NCBI GenBank assembly: GCA_035295165.1
Contig: DATGJN010000112.1
Coordinates: 1 to 64,000, forward strand
Direction of reading: 5' to 3'
From: a bacterium
Lineage (GTDB): Bacteria; Sysuimicrobiota; Sysuimicrobiia; Sysuimicrobiales; Segetimicrobiaceae
Length of the DNA: 64,000 nt
The notes beneath the pieces are model-generated. The model was not told where the DNA came from, did no database searches, and was given only the letters and a program-made list of their open reading frames with translations. Shown piece after piece: positions 26,567-35,200 of this stretch (position 1 is the stretch's first letter; every line of letters starts with the position of its first letter). A program made the translations under genes and the position numbers.

Positions 26567-27835
26567 ATGAGGCGAGGCGTGGCACTCGCGGCGGTCTTGC
26601 TGCTCATGGCCTCCGGCGTTGGCGTGGCGCAGAGCCCCGGGTCAGATCTGGATCTCACCGTAAAGTACGGTGTGCTGGTTGCACTCACCGGCCCCAGTGG
26701 AGCGTCGGGCCAGCTCTGGAATCAGGCGACCGCCGTAGGCGTGGCGTACGTGAACAAGGCGCTCAAAGAGATGGGTCTCTCGAGCCACGTGAAGGCCCAA
26801 CTCATCGACTCCCAAGACAGCCAGAGCCAGGCCGCCTCGGGGGTGGAGGGGGCGCGGAAACTTGTCTTCATCGATCACGCCAACGTCGTGATGGGCGACA
26901 TTTTGAGCGCGGTTACCGCGGCGGTGGCGACGTCCGTCACGATTCCCAACCACGTCGTCGAGTTCACCGGAGGTACGGCTACCTCGCTGCCCGATATCAA
27001 CCCGAAAGGGATTCCTCCGCTGTTGTATCAGCCGCCTGCCTCGAATGCGCTCGAGGGCGTCGTGCTCTCGCAAATCATGGCCGCGGCCTTTGGCAAGAGA
27101 GCGGCCGTGAACGTCGCCGCGGAAAATGATGCCTACGGTGCCGGCCTCGCCGCCGACTTCAAAACCGCATGGACGGCAAGCGGGGGGACGATTCCCCAGT
27201 ACATTCTGTACAACGAGACGCAGCCGACGTTGGACACCGCCGCGCAGCAGCTCGTGCAAGGGTCTCCCGCGGGGTGGCTGATTATCGACTTCTGCAGCAA
27301 TCTGCCCAAACTGGTCGATCCGCTGCAGCGGACCGGCAAATGGCGGCCGGACAAAACCTTCGGCGGCGACACCTTGTCCGATTGCAAGTCCCAGGGGCAG
27401 ACGTCAGTCCCGGGGATGCGTGTCGCGAAACCGTATGTGGGCGGGGGCAGCACACTCCCCCAATACCAGGCGTACTACGAACAGACCGCAAGCGGCGGTG
27501 GCGGGTTCCAAGGATGGACCGCCGAGGCGTTTGACAGCGTGATTGTCTCGTTCCTGGCCGCTGTTCAGGCCAAATCCGCAGATCCCGCGAAGTTCGCTCA
27601 GTACATCGTTCCGCTGACGAACCCGCCAGGGACGAAGTTCACATTCCTCCAGCTCGATAAGGCGATCGCCGCAATTTTGAGAGGTGAGAAGGTACAGTAT
27701 GAGGGCGTGTCGGGCCCGCTGAACTTCTTGAGCAACGGAGCGACCGGGGCCCCTGCGTTTCAAATCTTCGAAATCCAGCCCGATGGGACAAGCCGGGTTG
27801 TGAAGGAGCTTATCGTCAAGACGCGCCGGCCCTAG
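26567..27835 (+). CDS. LIV-type ABC transporter substrate-binding protein
   Basis: A periplasmic binding protein of the branched-chain amino acid (LivJ/LivK, Peripla_BP_6) family, 422 residues, delivering ligand to the LivHMGF complex encoded downstream. Residues 1-22 form a signal peptide (MRRGVALAAVLLLMASGVGV) without a lipobox cysteine. VKYGVLVALTGPSGASG and the LIDSQDSQSQAASG segment match the usual first lobe, where the ligand's carboxylate and amine are held. It starts at ATG 26567, directly after an in-frame TTG; AAGGGATGG upstream is a plausible ribosome binding site. As the first gene of the operon it sits before two FAD oxidase subunits, so the ligand is probably their substrate, such as hydroxyproline, an opine or another amino-acid derivative. 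Confidence 0.88.
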   Translation: MRRGVALAAVLLLMASGVGVAQSPGSDLDLTVKYGVLVALTGPSGASGQLWNQATAVGVAYVNKALKEMGLSSHVKAQLIDSQDSQSQAASGVEGARKLVFIDHANVVMGDILSAVTAAVATSVTIPNHVVEFTGGTATSLPDINPKGIPPLLYQPPASNALEGVVLSQIMAAAFGKRAAVNVAAENDAYGAGLAADFKTAWTASGGTIPQYILYNETQPTLDTAAQQLVQGSPAGWLIIDFCSNLPKLVDPLQRTGKWRPDKTFGGDTLSDCKSQGQTSVPGMRVAKPYVGGGSTLPQYQAYYEQTASGGGGFQGWTAEAFDSVIVSFLAAVQAKSADPAKFAQYIVPLTNPPGTKFTFLQLDKAIAAILRGEKVQYEGVSGPLNFLSNGATGAPAFQIFEIQPDGTSRVVKELIVKTRRP

Positions 27836-28007
27836 TGTTTCCTACGGACCAGGATCGCGAGGTGCTTCAGTTCTTCGTCCCCATCGAGACGAGGCGACGA
27901 CGCCGTGCGCCCGGGGTCGGCGCCCGATCGGCGTGTGGTGAGCGGCGCGAGCGAAGTGCGCGCTGTTCGGCGCGGGGCGCAGAGGCAAGATCGACATCCC
28001 GCGCAGC

Positions 28008-29495
28008 ATGACACCGGACAGGCCGAGTGCGCCCCGCGTGCCGACCCACGTCCGATCGACCCAGCGCGACGTGGTCGTCATCGGCGGTGGCCCGGCCGGC
28101 ATGGCGGCTGCGCTCGCGGCGTCCCAATGCGGGGCCCAGGTGACGCTGGTCGACGAGCGATCGGCTCTCGGCGGACAAGTCTACAAACAGTTCAACCCCG
28201 CGTTCCAGGTCACGGACGAAACCGGGCAAGGGGCTCAGTACCGGAGAGGGCGCGACATGATCGCCGCGGTGTTGGCGAGCGCGGTTGAGGTGCTCACCGA
28301 TACCGTCGTCTGGGGGATCTGGGGGCGGGAGGTCTTCGTCTGCCGCGGCGAGGAAGAGGTGCACCGAATTGAGGCGCTCACGATCATTATTGCCGCGGGG
28401 GCGTACGACCGGCCCGTGCCGTTCCCAGGATGGACACTTCCGGGTGTGATCACGGCCGGGGGCGGGCAGTCGCTGGCCAAAGTGTTTCGTGTGGCGCCGG
28501 GGCATCGAATCCTCATGGCCGGGTCGGGGCCATTGTCGCTGTCATTTGCCGCCGAACTCAAGCACTACGGCGCGAACGTGATCATGCTGACCGAAGCCTG
28601 CAGACGCCCGACTGTCGCGGCGATCTGGCGCCTGTTATGGGCAAGCCCGGGCAATGCGGCGAGTCTGCGCGATGGGTTGGCCTATCTCACTGCGCTGAAG
28701 ACCCACAGAATCCCGGTCCGGTGGTCGACGATCGTGTCTCGTGCCGAAGGGCGGGACCGGGTCGAGCGCGCCGTCATCGCGAACGTGGACGAGCGCTGGC
28801 ACGTCATCCCGGGGTCCGAGGACGTTCTTGACGTGGACGCGATCTGTCTTGGGTACGGTTTGTGCCCGTCCAATGAGCTGACGAGGCTCTGTGGGTGTGC
28901 GCACAACTATGATGAACAGCACGGCGGATGGGTGCCGTGGCGTGACGAGTGGATGCGATCCTCCGTGCCTGGCGTCCTGGTCGCCGGCGATTGCGCCGGC
29001 ATCTCCGGGGCGGCGACCGCCGTCGACGAGGGATATGTGGCCGGCCTCGCTGCGGCTGTGGACACCACTCACCTGAGCGTCGCCCGGGCGACGGCGTTGG
29101 CGGAGCGCGCGCGTCGGAAGCTGCGCCGTCAGCGGCGGTTCCGCGCTGCCCTCGATGCGATGTACCCGGTGGGCACAGGCCTGTACGATTTGGCGGACGA
29201 GAGCACCGTGATCTGCCGGTGCGAGGAAGTCACACTCGGCGAGATTCGGACGGCGCTGAGGCAGTGTCCGCCAGATGCACACGGCGTGAAGGCGTTCACT
29301 CGCGCGGGGATGGGGTTCTGTCAGGGTCGCGTATGTGGGCGCCAGGTCGCCGCCGAAGTCGCCGCGGCGTCCGGCCTCCCGATCGGCGCGGTCTCCCCGT
29401 CATCCGTCCGGCCGCCCGTGAAGCCGCTCCCGATCGCCGCAGTGGCCGCCGAGATGCCGGAACGCCGGCGTCCGATCGTGAGCTTGGAGCCCTGA
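28008..29495 (+). CDS. FAD/[2Fe-2S] oxidase alpha subunit (hydroxyproline dehydrogenase / opine oxidase / HcnB-like)
   Basis: A 495-residue FAD and NAD-type disulfide-oxidoreductase-fold subunit of the heteromeric amine dehydrogenases that include D-hydroxyproline dehydrogenase, octopine/nopaline oxidase (OoxA) and hydrogen cyanide synthase HcnB. The dinucleotide-binding motif VIGGGPAGMAAA is at residues 25-35, the second FAD motif GVLVAGDCAG near 322, and a BFD-like [2Fe-2S] site uses C403, C405, C438 and C443 (CxC-x32-C-x4-C). It passes electrons between the beta-subunit flavin and an acceptor, probably at the membrane. Its stop overlaps the start of the beta subunit by one base (TGATG), indicating translational coupling. 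The small gamma subunit is encoded at 34376. The substrate is not decided by sequence. Confidence 0.88.
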   Translation: MTPDRPSAPRVPTHVRSTQRDVVVIGGGPAGMAAALAASQCGAQVTLVDERSALGGQVYKQFNPAFQVTDETGQGAQYRRGRDMIAAVLASAVEVLTDTVVWGIWGREVFVCRGEEEVHRIEALTIIIAAGAYDRPVPFPGWTLPGVITAGGGQSLAKVFRVAPGHRILMAGSGPLSLSFAAELKHYGANVIMLTEACRRPTVAAIWRLLWASPGNAASLRDGLAYLTALKTHRIPVRWSTIVSRAEGRDRVERAVIANVDERWHVIPGSEDVLDVDAICLGYGLCPSNELTRLCGCAHNYDEQHGGWVPWRDEWMRSSVPGVLVAGDCAGISGAATAVDEGYVAGLAAAVDTTHLSVARATALAERARRKLRRQRRFRAALDAMYPVGTGLYDLADESTVICRCEEVTLGEIRTALRQCPPDAHGVKAFTRAGMGFCQGRVCGRQVAAEVAAASGLPIGAVSPSSVRPPVKPLPIAAVAAEMPERRRPIVSLEP

Positions 29496-30694
29496 TGGAC
29501 AAGGCCTGCGCGCGCGGTCTCCCTGACGGATCGGTGGAGACGGATGTCGCCATTATCGGTGGCGGCCTTCTTGGCTGCGCGCTGGCGTTCAAACTCGCGA
29601 AGGCGGGCGTCGACACGATGCTCCTCGAACGCGGGGAATTGAACCGTGAAGCATCGGGAACCAATGCTGGCAGCTTGCATATCCAATTGCTGCGCCCGCC
29701 GGGAATGGACGAGGCGTGGCTGGAGAGGTTCAGGCCGTTGGTCCGGCTGCACATCGACGCCGCGAAGGCCTGGCGCGGACTCGAATCCGAGGCCGGGATT
29801 CAGGTTGGCGTCCGGATGCACGGCGGCCTGTTCCTCGCCGAGACCGAAGACGAACTGCGCATCTTGCAGAAGAAGGTGGCCGTTGAACGCGCCGAGGGAC
29901 TCGACACGACGCTGATCAGTGGTGACGAAGCCCGCGCCATGTGTCCCCTGCTTGCGCAATCGGTGATCGCCGCCGATTATTGTCCGGACGACGGGCTGGC
30001 CAACGCGCTGCTCGTCACGCCGGCGTTGGCGCGCCGCGCGATGGACTATGGGGCATGCGTGGCGACGCATCATGAGGTCCTGGCGATCACGATCCGCGGG
30101 GTCAACGACTTCCTCCTCGATACCACCAAGCGTCAAGTCCGGGCCCAACGGGTGGTCGTGGCGGCGGGGCCGTGGACGGGACGGGTTGCGAAGATGGTGG
30201 GGATGGATCTCCCGATCGGCCCGAACGTGCTCAGCATGAACGTGACCGAGGCGCAGCGTCCGGAACTTGATCTGCTCATCCAGCACATCGGGCGGCGACT
30301 TACGCTCAAACAAACGGAGAGCGGCACGTACATCGTCGGCGGGGGTTGGCCGGGGGAGTATGCAGCTACGGGCAATTGGAAGGGTACGACCGTCGAGAGT
30401 TTGGCCGGGAACATGGGGGCCGCTGTCGCGGTCCTCCCGCGGATCGCGCGGCTGCGCGTGCTCCGAACGTGGGCCGGCCTGGGCGCCAACACCCCTGACT
30501 GGCGTCCCATTATCGGTGAGTATGCTCCTGCGCCGGGCTTCTACGTGTTGTTCGCCGGCCTTGGGTTCACGCTGGGCCTGACGTGCGCCCAGCGCATGGC
30601 CGATCTGCTGAGACAGCCGACGGGCGCGCACAGTGCCGCTGGCACGGCCTTTGCCCCGGGACGATACATCGAGTCCCCTGCCGGCAGTGCCTAG
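29495..30694 (+). CDS. FAD-dependent oxidase beta subunit (DAO family; OoxB/HcnC-like)
   Basis: The catalytic FAD subunit (399 residues, D-amino acid oxidase/glycine oxidase fold) that oxidises the C-N bond of the amino-acid or opine substrate. The FAD-binding motif AIIGGGLLGCALA is at residues 19-31 and NREASGTNAGSLH near 48-60 is the typical isoalloxazine contact. The C-terminal GLGFTLGLTCAQRMADLL is characteristic of DAO enzymes. The start ATG overlaps the alpha-subunit stop. The closest described types are D-hydroxyproline dehydrogenase beta, OoxB and HcnC. The linked LIV transporter, DapA-family enzyme and GH127 make a hydroxyproline-type substrate plausible, but glycine or an opine cannot be excluded. 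Only nine bases separate it from livH. Confidence 0.88.
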   Translation: MDKACARGLPDGSVETDVAIIGGGLLGCALAFKLAKAGVDTMLLERGELNREASGTNAGSLHIQLLRPPGMDEAWLERFRPLVRLHIDAAKAWRGLESEAGIQVGVRMHGGLFLAETEDELRILQKKVAVERAEGLDTTLISGDEARAMCPLLAQSVIAADYCPDDGLANALLVTPALARRAMDYGACVATHHEVLAITIRGVNDFLLDTTKRQVRAQRVVVAAGPWTGRVAKMVGMDLPIGPNVLSMNVTEAQRPELDLLIQHIGRRLTLKQTESGTYIVGGGWPGEYAATGNWKGTTVESLAGNMGAAVAVLPRIARLRVLRTWAGLGANTPDWRPIIGEYAPAPGFYVLFAGLGFTLGLTCAQRMADLLRQPTGAHSAAGTAFAPGRYIESPAGSA

Positions 30695-30703
30695 GGCCGC
30701 GGC

Positions 30704-31609
30704 ATGGTGAACGAATCGCACATGGGAAGTCTGCTCCTCCAACTCATCTACAACGGGCTCGTCGAAGGGGCGATTCTGGCGTTGGCGGGCCTCGGCGCGA
30801 CGCTGGTCTGGGGCATACAGCGTGTCGCCAATTTTGCCCACGGCGACTACATGACCCTGGGCGCCTACGTCGCGTTCCTCCTGGACGTGACCTGGTCCTT
30901 GAACCTTGTCGTCGCGGCGATCGGCGCGGCGGTGGCGACCGCGGCACTCGCCGTCGGGCTGCATTTCGTGCTCTTGAGGCCGCTCCGCGGTCGTGGCTTG
31001 GTCGCACTGTCGCTCATTACCGTCGGGTTGGGGTTGGTGCTGCGGAACGCGCTGTTCATGGTGGCGGGGTCGCAGCCCCGGCAGTACGCCTTCAATCAGA
31101 CCGCCGTGATCGATCTTCGCTTCATCCGCGTCGCCCCGGCGGAGCTGTGGACCGGGGTGGCCGCATTGGTCGCCGTGCCCGCGATCGCGGCGATGCTGGC
31201 GTGGACCACACTCGGCAAGACCATGCGGGCTGTGGCCGACAACCGCGATTTGGCAGAAATCGCCGGCATCGATACGGACGGCATTGGACTGTATGTGTGG
31301 ATCGTCGCCGGGGCGCTCGCCGGGCTCGGCGGGGCGATGCTGGCGCTGGTCCAGGGTACCTTCGATCCGAACCTCGGGTTCAACGTGCTGTTCCTGATCC
31401 TGACCGTGGTCGTGCTCGGCGGCATCGGCAATGCGTTCGGTGCGTTGCTCGGCGGGCTCGTCCTCGGCCTCGTGATGGAGGTCTCCACGTGGCCGCCGCT
31501 CTTCGGCGGTGTGCCGACACAGTACCAGCCCGTCGTCGGGTTTGTCGTCTTGATCCTGCTCTTGATGTTTCGACCGCAGGGGCTCCTCGGCAAGGCGCGG
31601 GTCCTGTAG
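30704..31609 (+). CDS. livH: Branched-chain amino acid-type ABC permease LivH
   Basis: An inner-membrane permease of 301 residues with about eight hydrophobic helices. The family block ALAGLGATLVWGIQRVANFAHGD at residues 26-48 and the EAA-like cytoplasmic loop (TMRAVADNRDLAEIAGID) contacting the ATPases identify LivH. It pairs with LivM to form the channel. The gene follows the oxidase beta subunit by nine bases and precedes livM by ten, clearly within one operon. The transporter family handles amino acids, amides and other polar compounds, so the ligand is inferred from the enzymes. An alternative start six codons later (MGSLLLQ) is possible. Confidence 0.93.
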   Translation: MVNESHMGSLLLQLIYNGLVEGAILALAGLGATLVWGIQRVANFAHGDYMTLGAYVAFLLDVTWSLNLVVAAIGAAVATAALAVGLHFVLLRPLRGRGLVALSLITVGLGLVLRNALFMVAGSQPRQYAFNQTAVIDLRFIRVAPAELWTGVAALVAVPAIAAMLAWTTLGKTMRAVADNRDLAEIAGIDTDGIGLYVWIVAGALAGLGGAMLALVQGTFDPNLGFNVLFLILTVVVLGGIGNAFGALLGGLVLGLVMEVSTWPPLFGGVPTQYQPVVGFVVLILLLMFRPQGLLGKARVL

Positions 31610-31619
31610 GGAGGTTGTG

Positions 31620-32597
31620 ATGGACGCCTTGAATCCGGCATTCTGGGTGTTCGTCGGCGTGGTGGCCGGGATCTATGGGCTGCTTGCGCTGGCGCTCTAC
31701 GTGCAGTTCTCGATGGCCGGATTGCCGAATTTTGGTCATGTGGCCTTCATGGCGCTCGCCGCCTATACGATGGCGCTCCTCGTGATCCGCGCCGACGTCG
31801 CCCTCGTGTGGGCCGGGGCGCTGGGGATCGCCGCTGCCGTCGCCTTGGGACTCCTGCTCGGTATCCCGTCGGTTCGGTTGCGTGCGAACTACCTAGCGAT
31901 TGCGACCGTCGCGGGCAGTGAAATGATTCGATATCTTTCCACCAACCTGAGCCTCACCGGCGGCGCGGTCGGTTCCGTCGGAATGCTCGGCCCCACCCAC
32001 TTCGCGACCTACACCGGCTCGTGGCAACCGTTCATCGAAGGCATCACCGCGATGCTCCGCCGCGTGGTGGGCGGTGTCGCCACCACCGATTTCAGCATGT
32101 TCTGTGTAGTCTGGGCGACGCTGGCACTCTTGTTGGTGCTGTTCCGGCGGCTCGAGAAATCGCCGTGGGGCCGGGTGATGAAGTCGATTCGCGAGGACGA
32201 AGAAGCAGCCGCGTCGCTCGGCAAGAACGTGGATGCGTACAAGCTGCAGGCCCTCGTCCTCGGAGGGATCCTCGGCGGATTGGCAGGTGTCCTCTGGGCG
32301 CTGGAAATTGGGGTATTCTCCCCCGATGACTTTCAGCCGACCTTGACCTTCTATGCGTACCTGATCCTGATCCTGGGCGGAATGAACCGCATTTGGGCGA
32401 TCCCGATCGGGGCGGTGTTGTTCGGCGTGCTGTATTCTGGGACGCGGTTCCTCGGCTTCTTCCCGCTCTCGCTGGTGGACTCCGGCGAGCGCGCGTATCT
32501 CCGGCTCCTCATCGTGGGCGTGGTGTTGGTGGTGCTCATGGCGGTGCGGCCGGAAGGCATGTTCGGCAAGCGCGAAGAGCTTGTGCTCGAGAAATGA
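31620..32597 (+). CDS. livM: Branched-chain amino acid-type ABC permease LivM
   Basis: The second permease of the LIV-type transporter, 325 residues with about eight to ten membrane helices. LivM marks are GLPNFGHVAFMALAAYT in the first third, the EAA-like loop WGRVMKSIREDEEAAASLGKN, and LILILGGMNRIWAIPIGA near the end. GGGAGG lies five bases before ATG 31620, making that start better than the GTG at 31617, which sits too close. Its stop overlaps the start of livG (ATGA), as expected for coupled subunits. Confidence 0.93.
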   Translation: MDALNPAFWVFVGVVAGIYGLLALALYVQFSMAGLPNFGHVAFMALAAYTMALLVIRADVALVWAGALGIAAAVALGLLLGIPSVRLRANYLAIATVAGSEMIRYLSTNLSLTGGAVGSVGMLGPTHFATYTGSWQPFIEGITAMLRRVVGGVATTDFSMFCVVWATLALLLVLFRRLEKSPWGRVMKSIREDEEAAASLGKNVDAYKLQALVLGGILGGLAGVLWALEIGVFSPDDFQPTLTFYAYLILILGGMNRIWAIPIGAVLFGVLYSGTRFLGFFPLSLVDSGERAYLRLLIVGVVLVVLMAVRPEGMFGKREELVLEK

Positions 32598-33373
32598 CGG
32601 GGCCAGCCTTGGTTGTGGACGGCATTGCGCGCCGGTTCGGCGGCGTCCGCGCCGTTGACGGCGCGAGCTTCACGGTGCAGGAGGGATCGATCACCGGGTT
32701 GATCGGCCCCAACGGCGCCGGGAAGACGACGGCGTTCAACATCATCTCCGGATTTCTTCGTGCAGATGCTGGGGCGGTCACGTTTCGCGGACGCCGCCTG
32801 GATTCGCTGCCGCCCCATCGGGTGGCCCAGGCCGGCGTGGTCCGCACGTTCCAGGCCCCCCGGATTCTGACTCGGATGTCGGTCCTCGAGAACCTCATGC
32901 TCGGCGGCGTCAATCAGCCGGGGGAACGCCTGGCGCTCGCGTGGCTACATGGGTCGGCGTCCCGGCGGGAACGCGAAGTGCGCGCGGAAGCCCTGGCGGT
33001 GCTCGAGCTCCTGCGGCTGACCCATCTCGCGCCGGCGTATGCGGGGACCCTCTCGGGCGGCCAGCGCAAGTTGCTCGAGCTCGGCCGGGCGCTCATGGCG
33101 GCCCCCCGCGTGCTGCTGCTGGACGAGCCGCTCGCCGGGGTGGCGCCCGCGCTGGCAGACCAGCTCCTCGACCATGTGACGATGCTGCGCAATCATCGAG
33201 GCATGACAATCCTGATCATCGAACATGACATGGAGGCGGTGATGTCGATCTGCGATTGGGTCGTTGCGATGGACCAAGGTCGGGTGATCGCGTCGGGAAC
33301 GCCCCGGCAGATCCAGGCGAATGAGCAGGTCATCGCATCCTATCTTGGCAGCGCCGGCACGGCGCCCCGGTGA
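32594..33373 (+). CDS. livG: ABC transporter ATP-binding protein LivG
   Basis: The first ATPase of the LIV-type transporter, 259 residues. Walker A is GPNGAGKT (residues 38-45), the signature LSGGQRK near 155, Walker B VLLLDEP near 175 followed by LAGVAP, and the switch histidine EHDM near 215. The LivG-type C-terminus (VIASGTPRQIQANEQVIASYLG) is clear. ATG 32594 overlaps the livM stop by four bases and the gene end overlaps livF by four bases. It energises import together with LivF at the cytoplasmic face. Confidence 0.95.
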   Translation: MTGPALVVDGIARRFGGVRAVDGASFTVQEGSITGLIGPNGAGKTTAFNIISGFLRADAGAVTFRGRRLDSLPPHRVAQAGVVRTFQAPRILTRMSVLENLMLGGVNQPGERLALAWLHGSASRREREVRAEALAVLELLRLTHLAPAYAGTLSGGQRKLLELGRALMAAPRVLLLDEPLAGVAPALADQLLDHVTMLRNHRGMTILIIEHDMEAVMSICDWVVAMDQGRVIASGTPRQIQANEQVIASYLGSAGTAPR

Positions 33374-34158
33374 TCCCCATGGACCCCCCGGGCGCAGGCG
33401 CGACGGGATCGCCGGATTGCATTCTTAGCGTTGCGGACGTCCGGGCGCGCTATGGTGACGAAGATATCGTGAAGGGGGTATCGCTCGACGTCCCTCGCGG
33501 GTCCATTGTCGCATTGTTGGGCCCCAACGGGTCCGGCAAGTCGACTCTGCTCAAGGCGATTTACGGTCTACACGTCAAGCGGACCGGGACGATTCTGTTC
33601 CGACCCCGAGGGCAGCAGGTTGTCGACCTGATCCGCCTCAAGCCGCACGAGGTCACTGCGCGCGGCGTGAACCTGGTGCCCCAACTTGCCAATACGTTTC
33701 CCGACCTGTCGGTCTACGAGAACCTGGAAATCGGGAGCATCCACGACCGGAAACGGACAGCCCAGCGGATCGAGCACGTCCTTGGAGTTCTTCCGTTGTT
33801 GCGGGTGCTCTTAGGGCGACGGGCGGCGACCTTATCCGGCGGCCAGCGGCAGACGCTCGGGATCGCGCGTGCCTTGATGTCGGAGCCCGAGTTGCTGATC
33901 CTTGACGAGCCGTCGGCAGGGCTCGCGCCCAGCGTGGTTGACGACGTGTTCGCGCAGGTGCAAGGGATCAATCAGGGAGGCGTGAGCCTGCTCATCGTCG
34001 AGCAGAAGGCTCGCCAGTGTCTCGCGATCGCCCACTACGGCTACGTGCTGGATCAAGGTCGCAATCAAATTGACGGCCCGAGCGCGCGCCTGTTGGAGGA
34101 TCCTGAGATGGTCCGGCTCTACCTAGGAGCTCGGCGCCGCAAGCCAGAATCGAATTGA
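33370..34158 (+). CDS. livF: ABC transporter ATP-binding protein LivF
   Basis: The second ATPase of the LIV-type transporter, 262 residues. Walker A GPNGSGKST lies near residues 55-63, the LSGGQRQ signature near 156, Walker B LLILDEP near 175 with SAGLAP, and VEQKARQCLAIAHYGYVLDQG is the LivF-type late segment. The GTG at 33370 overlaps the livG stop; ATG 33379 three codons later is an alternative. A 217-base gap then separates it from the small [2Fe-2S] subunit gene on the same strand. Confidence 0.95.
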   Translation: MIPMDPPGAGATGSPDCILSVADVRARYGDEDIVKGVSLDVPRGSIVALLGPNGSGKSTLLKAIYGLHVKRTGTILFRPRGQQVVDLIRLKPHEVTARGVNLVPQLANTFPDLSVYENLEIGSIHDRKRTAQRIEHVLGVLPLLRVLLGRRAATLSGGQRQTLGIARALMSEPELLILDEPSAGLAPSVVDDVFAQVQGINQGGVSLLIVEQKARQCLAIAHYGYVLDQGRNQIDGPSARLLEDPEMVRLYLGARRRKPESN

Positions 34159-34375
34159 CCAACACGGAGCGGGTGCGACGCGTTGGCGGACCGCCGATCG
34201 GCCCGCTGTTGCGGACGATGTTTCGGGAGTGTCACGACGTGTCGTCCGGAACGGGATCCATTGGACGGCCGCAGACGACGCGTGAATACGGGGCGGCTCC
34301 GGCGGTTCACGCGGGCGCTCATCAGCACCTGGCATTCACGCCGCCGGGGTCGCGACGCGCAACGAAAGGACAGCC

Positions 34376-34705
34376 GTGATGCATTCGCCTGGTAACGGTG
34401 AGACGAACCTGCGCTTGAAGAACGGTGTGCAACGCGGTCAACAGGTCACGATCTTCCTGGATGACCACCCCTTGACGGCCTATCTGGGAGAATCTGTTGC
34501 AGCGGCGCTGATGGCGGAGGGGCACATCGCGTTTCGACGCACGGCTCACCGCCGCGAGCCGCGGGGACTGTTTTGCGGCATGGGTGTCTGTTTTGACTGC
34601 CTGGTTGTGATTGACGGGCAGCCCGGCCGCAGGGCGTGCATGATCGAGGTGCGCGACGGGATGCATGTCCATCTTCAGCGTGGATGGGGCGAGGACGATA
34701 CCTAG
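34376..34705 (+). CDS. Small [2Fe-2S] subunit of the amine dehydrogenase (HcnA/SoxA/LhpE-like)
   Basis: A 109-residue ferredoxin-like protein, the expected size of the gamma subunit of HcnABC and hydroxyproline-dehydrogenase-type complexes. The cluster ligands are C67, C72, C75 and C88 (GLFCGMGVCFDCLVVIDG followed by RRACM), the C-x4-C-x2-C-x12-C spacing of plant-type [2Fe-2S] sites. It relays electrons from the flavin subunits encoded at 28008-30694, from which it is separated by the transporter genes. GAAAGGA precedes the GTG at 34376 by six bases; the next codon is an ATG. The separation is unusual but co-direction and family logic make one complex likely. Confidence 0.85.
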   Translation: MMHSPGNGETNLRLKNGVQRGQQVTIFLDDHPLTAYLGESVAAALMAEGHIAFRRTAHRREPRGLFCGMGVCFDCLVVIDGQPGRRACMIEVRDGMHVHLQRGWGEDDT

Positions 34706-35169
34706 GTCTAAACGCGCAGGACATGCGTGACACATGAGGTTGGAACGCTACGCCTCCTCGGGAGGTGGCCCGTGCGCCCGGATGGACGCGCCATCGGGCA
34801 TCGGCTTGGATGGTTTCGACGGATGAACTCCCTGGCGATGAGATTCATACTCACGAACCCCTACGTATCAAGCCGTTCCGAGCAGATGTCGTCAATGGGG
34901 CAGAGGGCTGGCGTGGGGACGAGGTAGGTTGAAGACCTGCACCGTCCCGCTGCGTGTTCCTGCGAACCGGCCTGAATGACCTTGCCAGACCCCGCGTAGT
35001 GCTGGCTTGTGACCCTGCCGGGCTCTGTGCGCCTGGCGCCGGCGCAGGGTGCTGACACACCGACGACACCCGTTTCGACGTACTTCACTCCATACGCGGG
35101 AATCCCCGTTCCAAAGGGAAGCCCCCTTGCGGAAGGATCTTCATTGATCGACGCGAAGATTGTTGCTCC
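34706..35169. other. Intergenic region before the IclR regulator
   Basis: About 460 bases with no supported gene. A short hairpin (CCTCC at 34753-34757 with GGAGG at 34761-34765) follows the [2Fe-2S] gene and could mark the operon end. The right edge contains the first arm of the inverted-repeat cluster over the IclR start. Confidence 0.4.
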
Positions 35170-35200
35170 ATGACGGCAACATTGTTGCCGAAGAGGCAAC
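35162..35200. promoter_or_regulatory. Cluster of perfect inverted repeats over the iclR-type start codon
   Basis: GTTGC (35162-35166), GCAAC (35176-35180), GTTGC (35184-35188) and GCAAC (35196-35200) alternate. The centre GGCAACATTGTTGCC (35175-35189) is a 15-bp palindrome with a three-base spacer, the length typical of IclR-family operators. Because it covers the start codon at 35170, binding should block initiation, suggesting autoregulation of the whole downstream operon. Confidence 0.5.
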
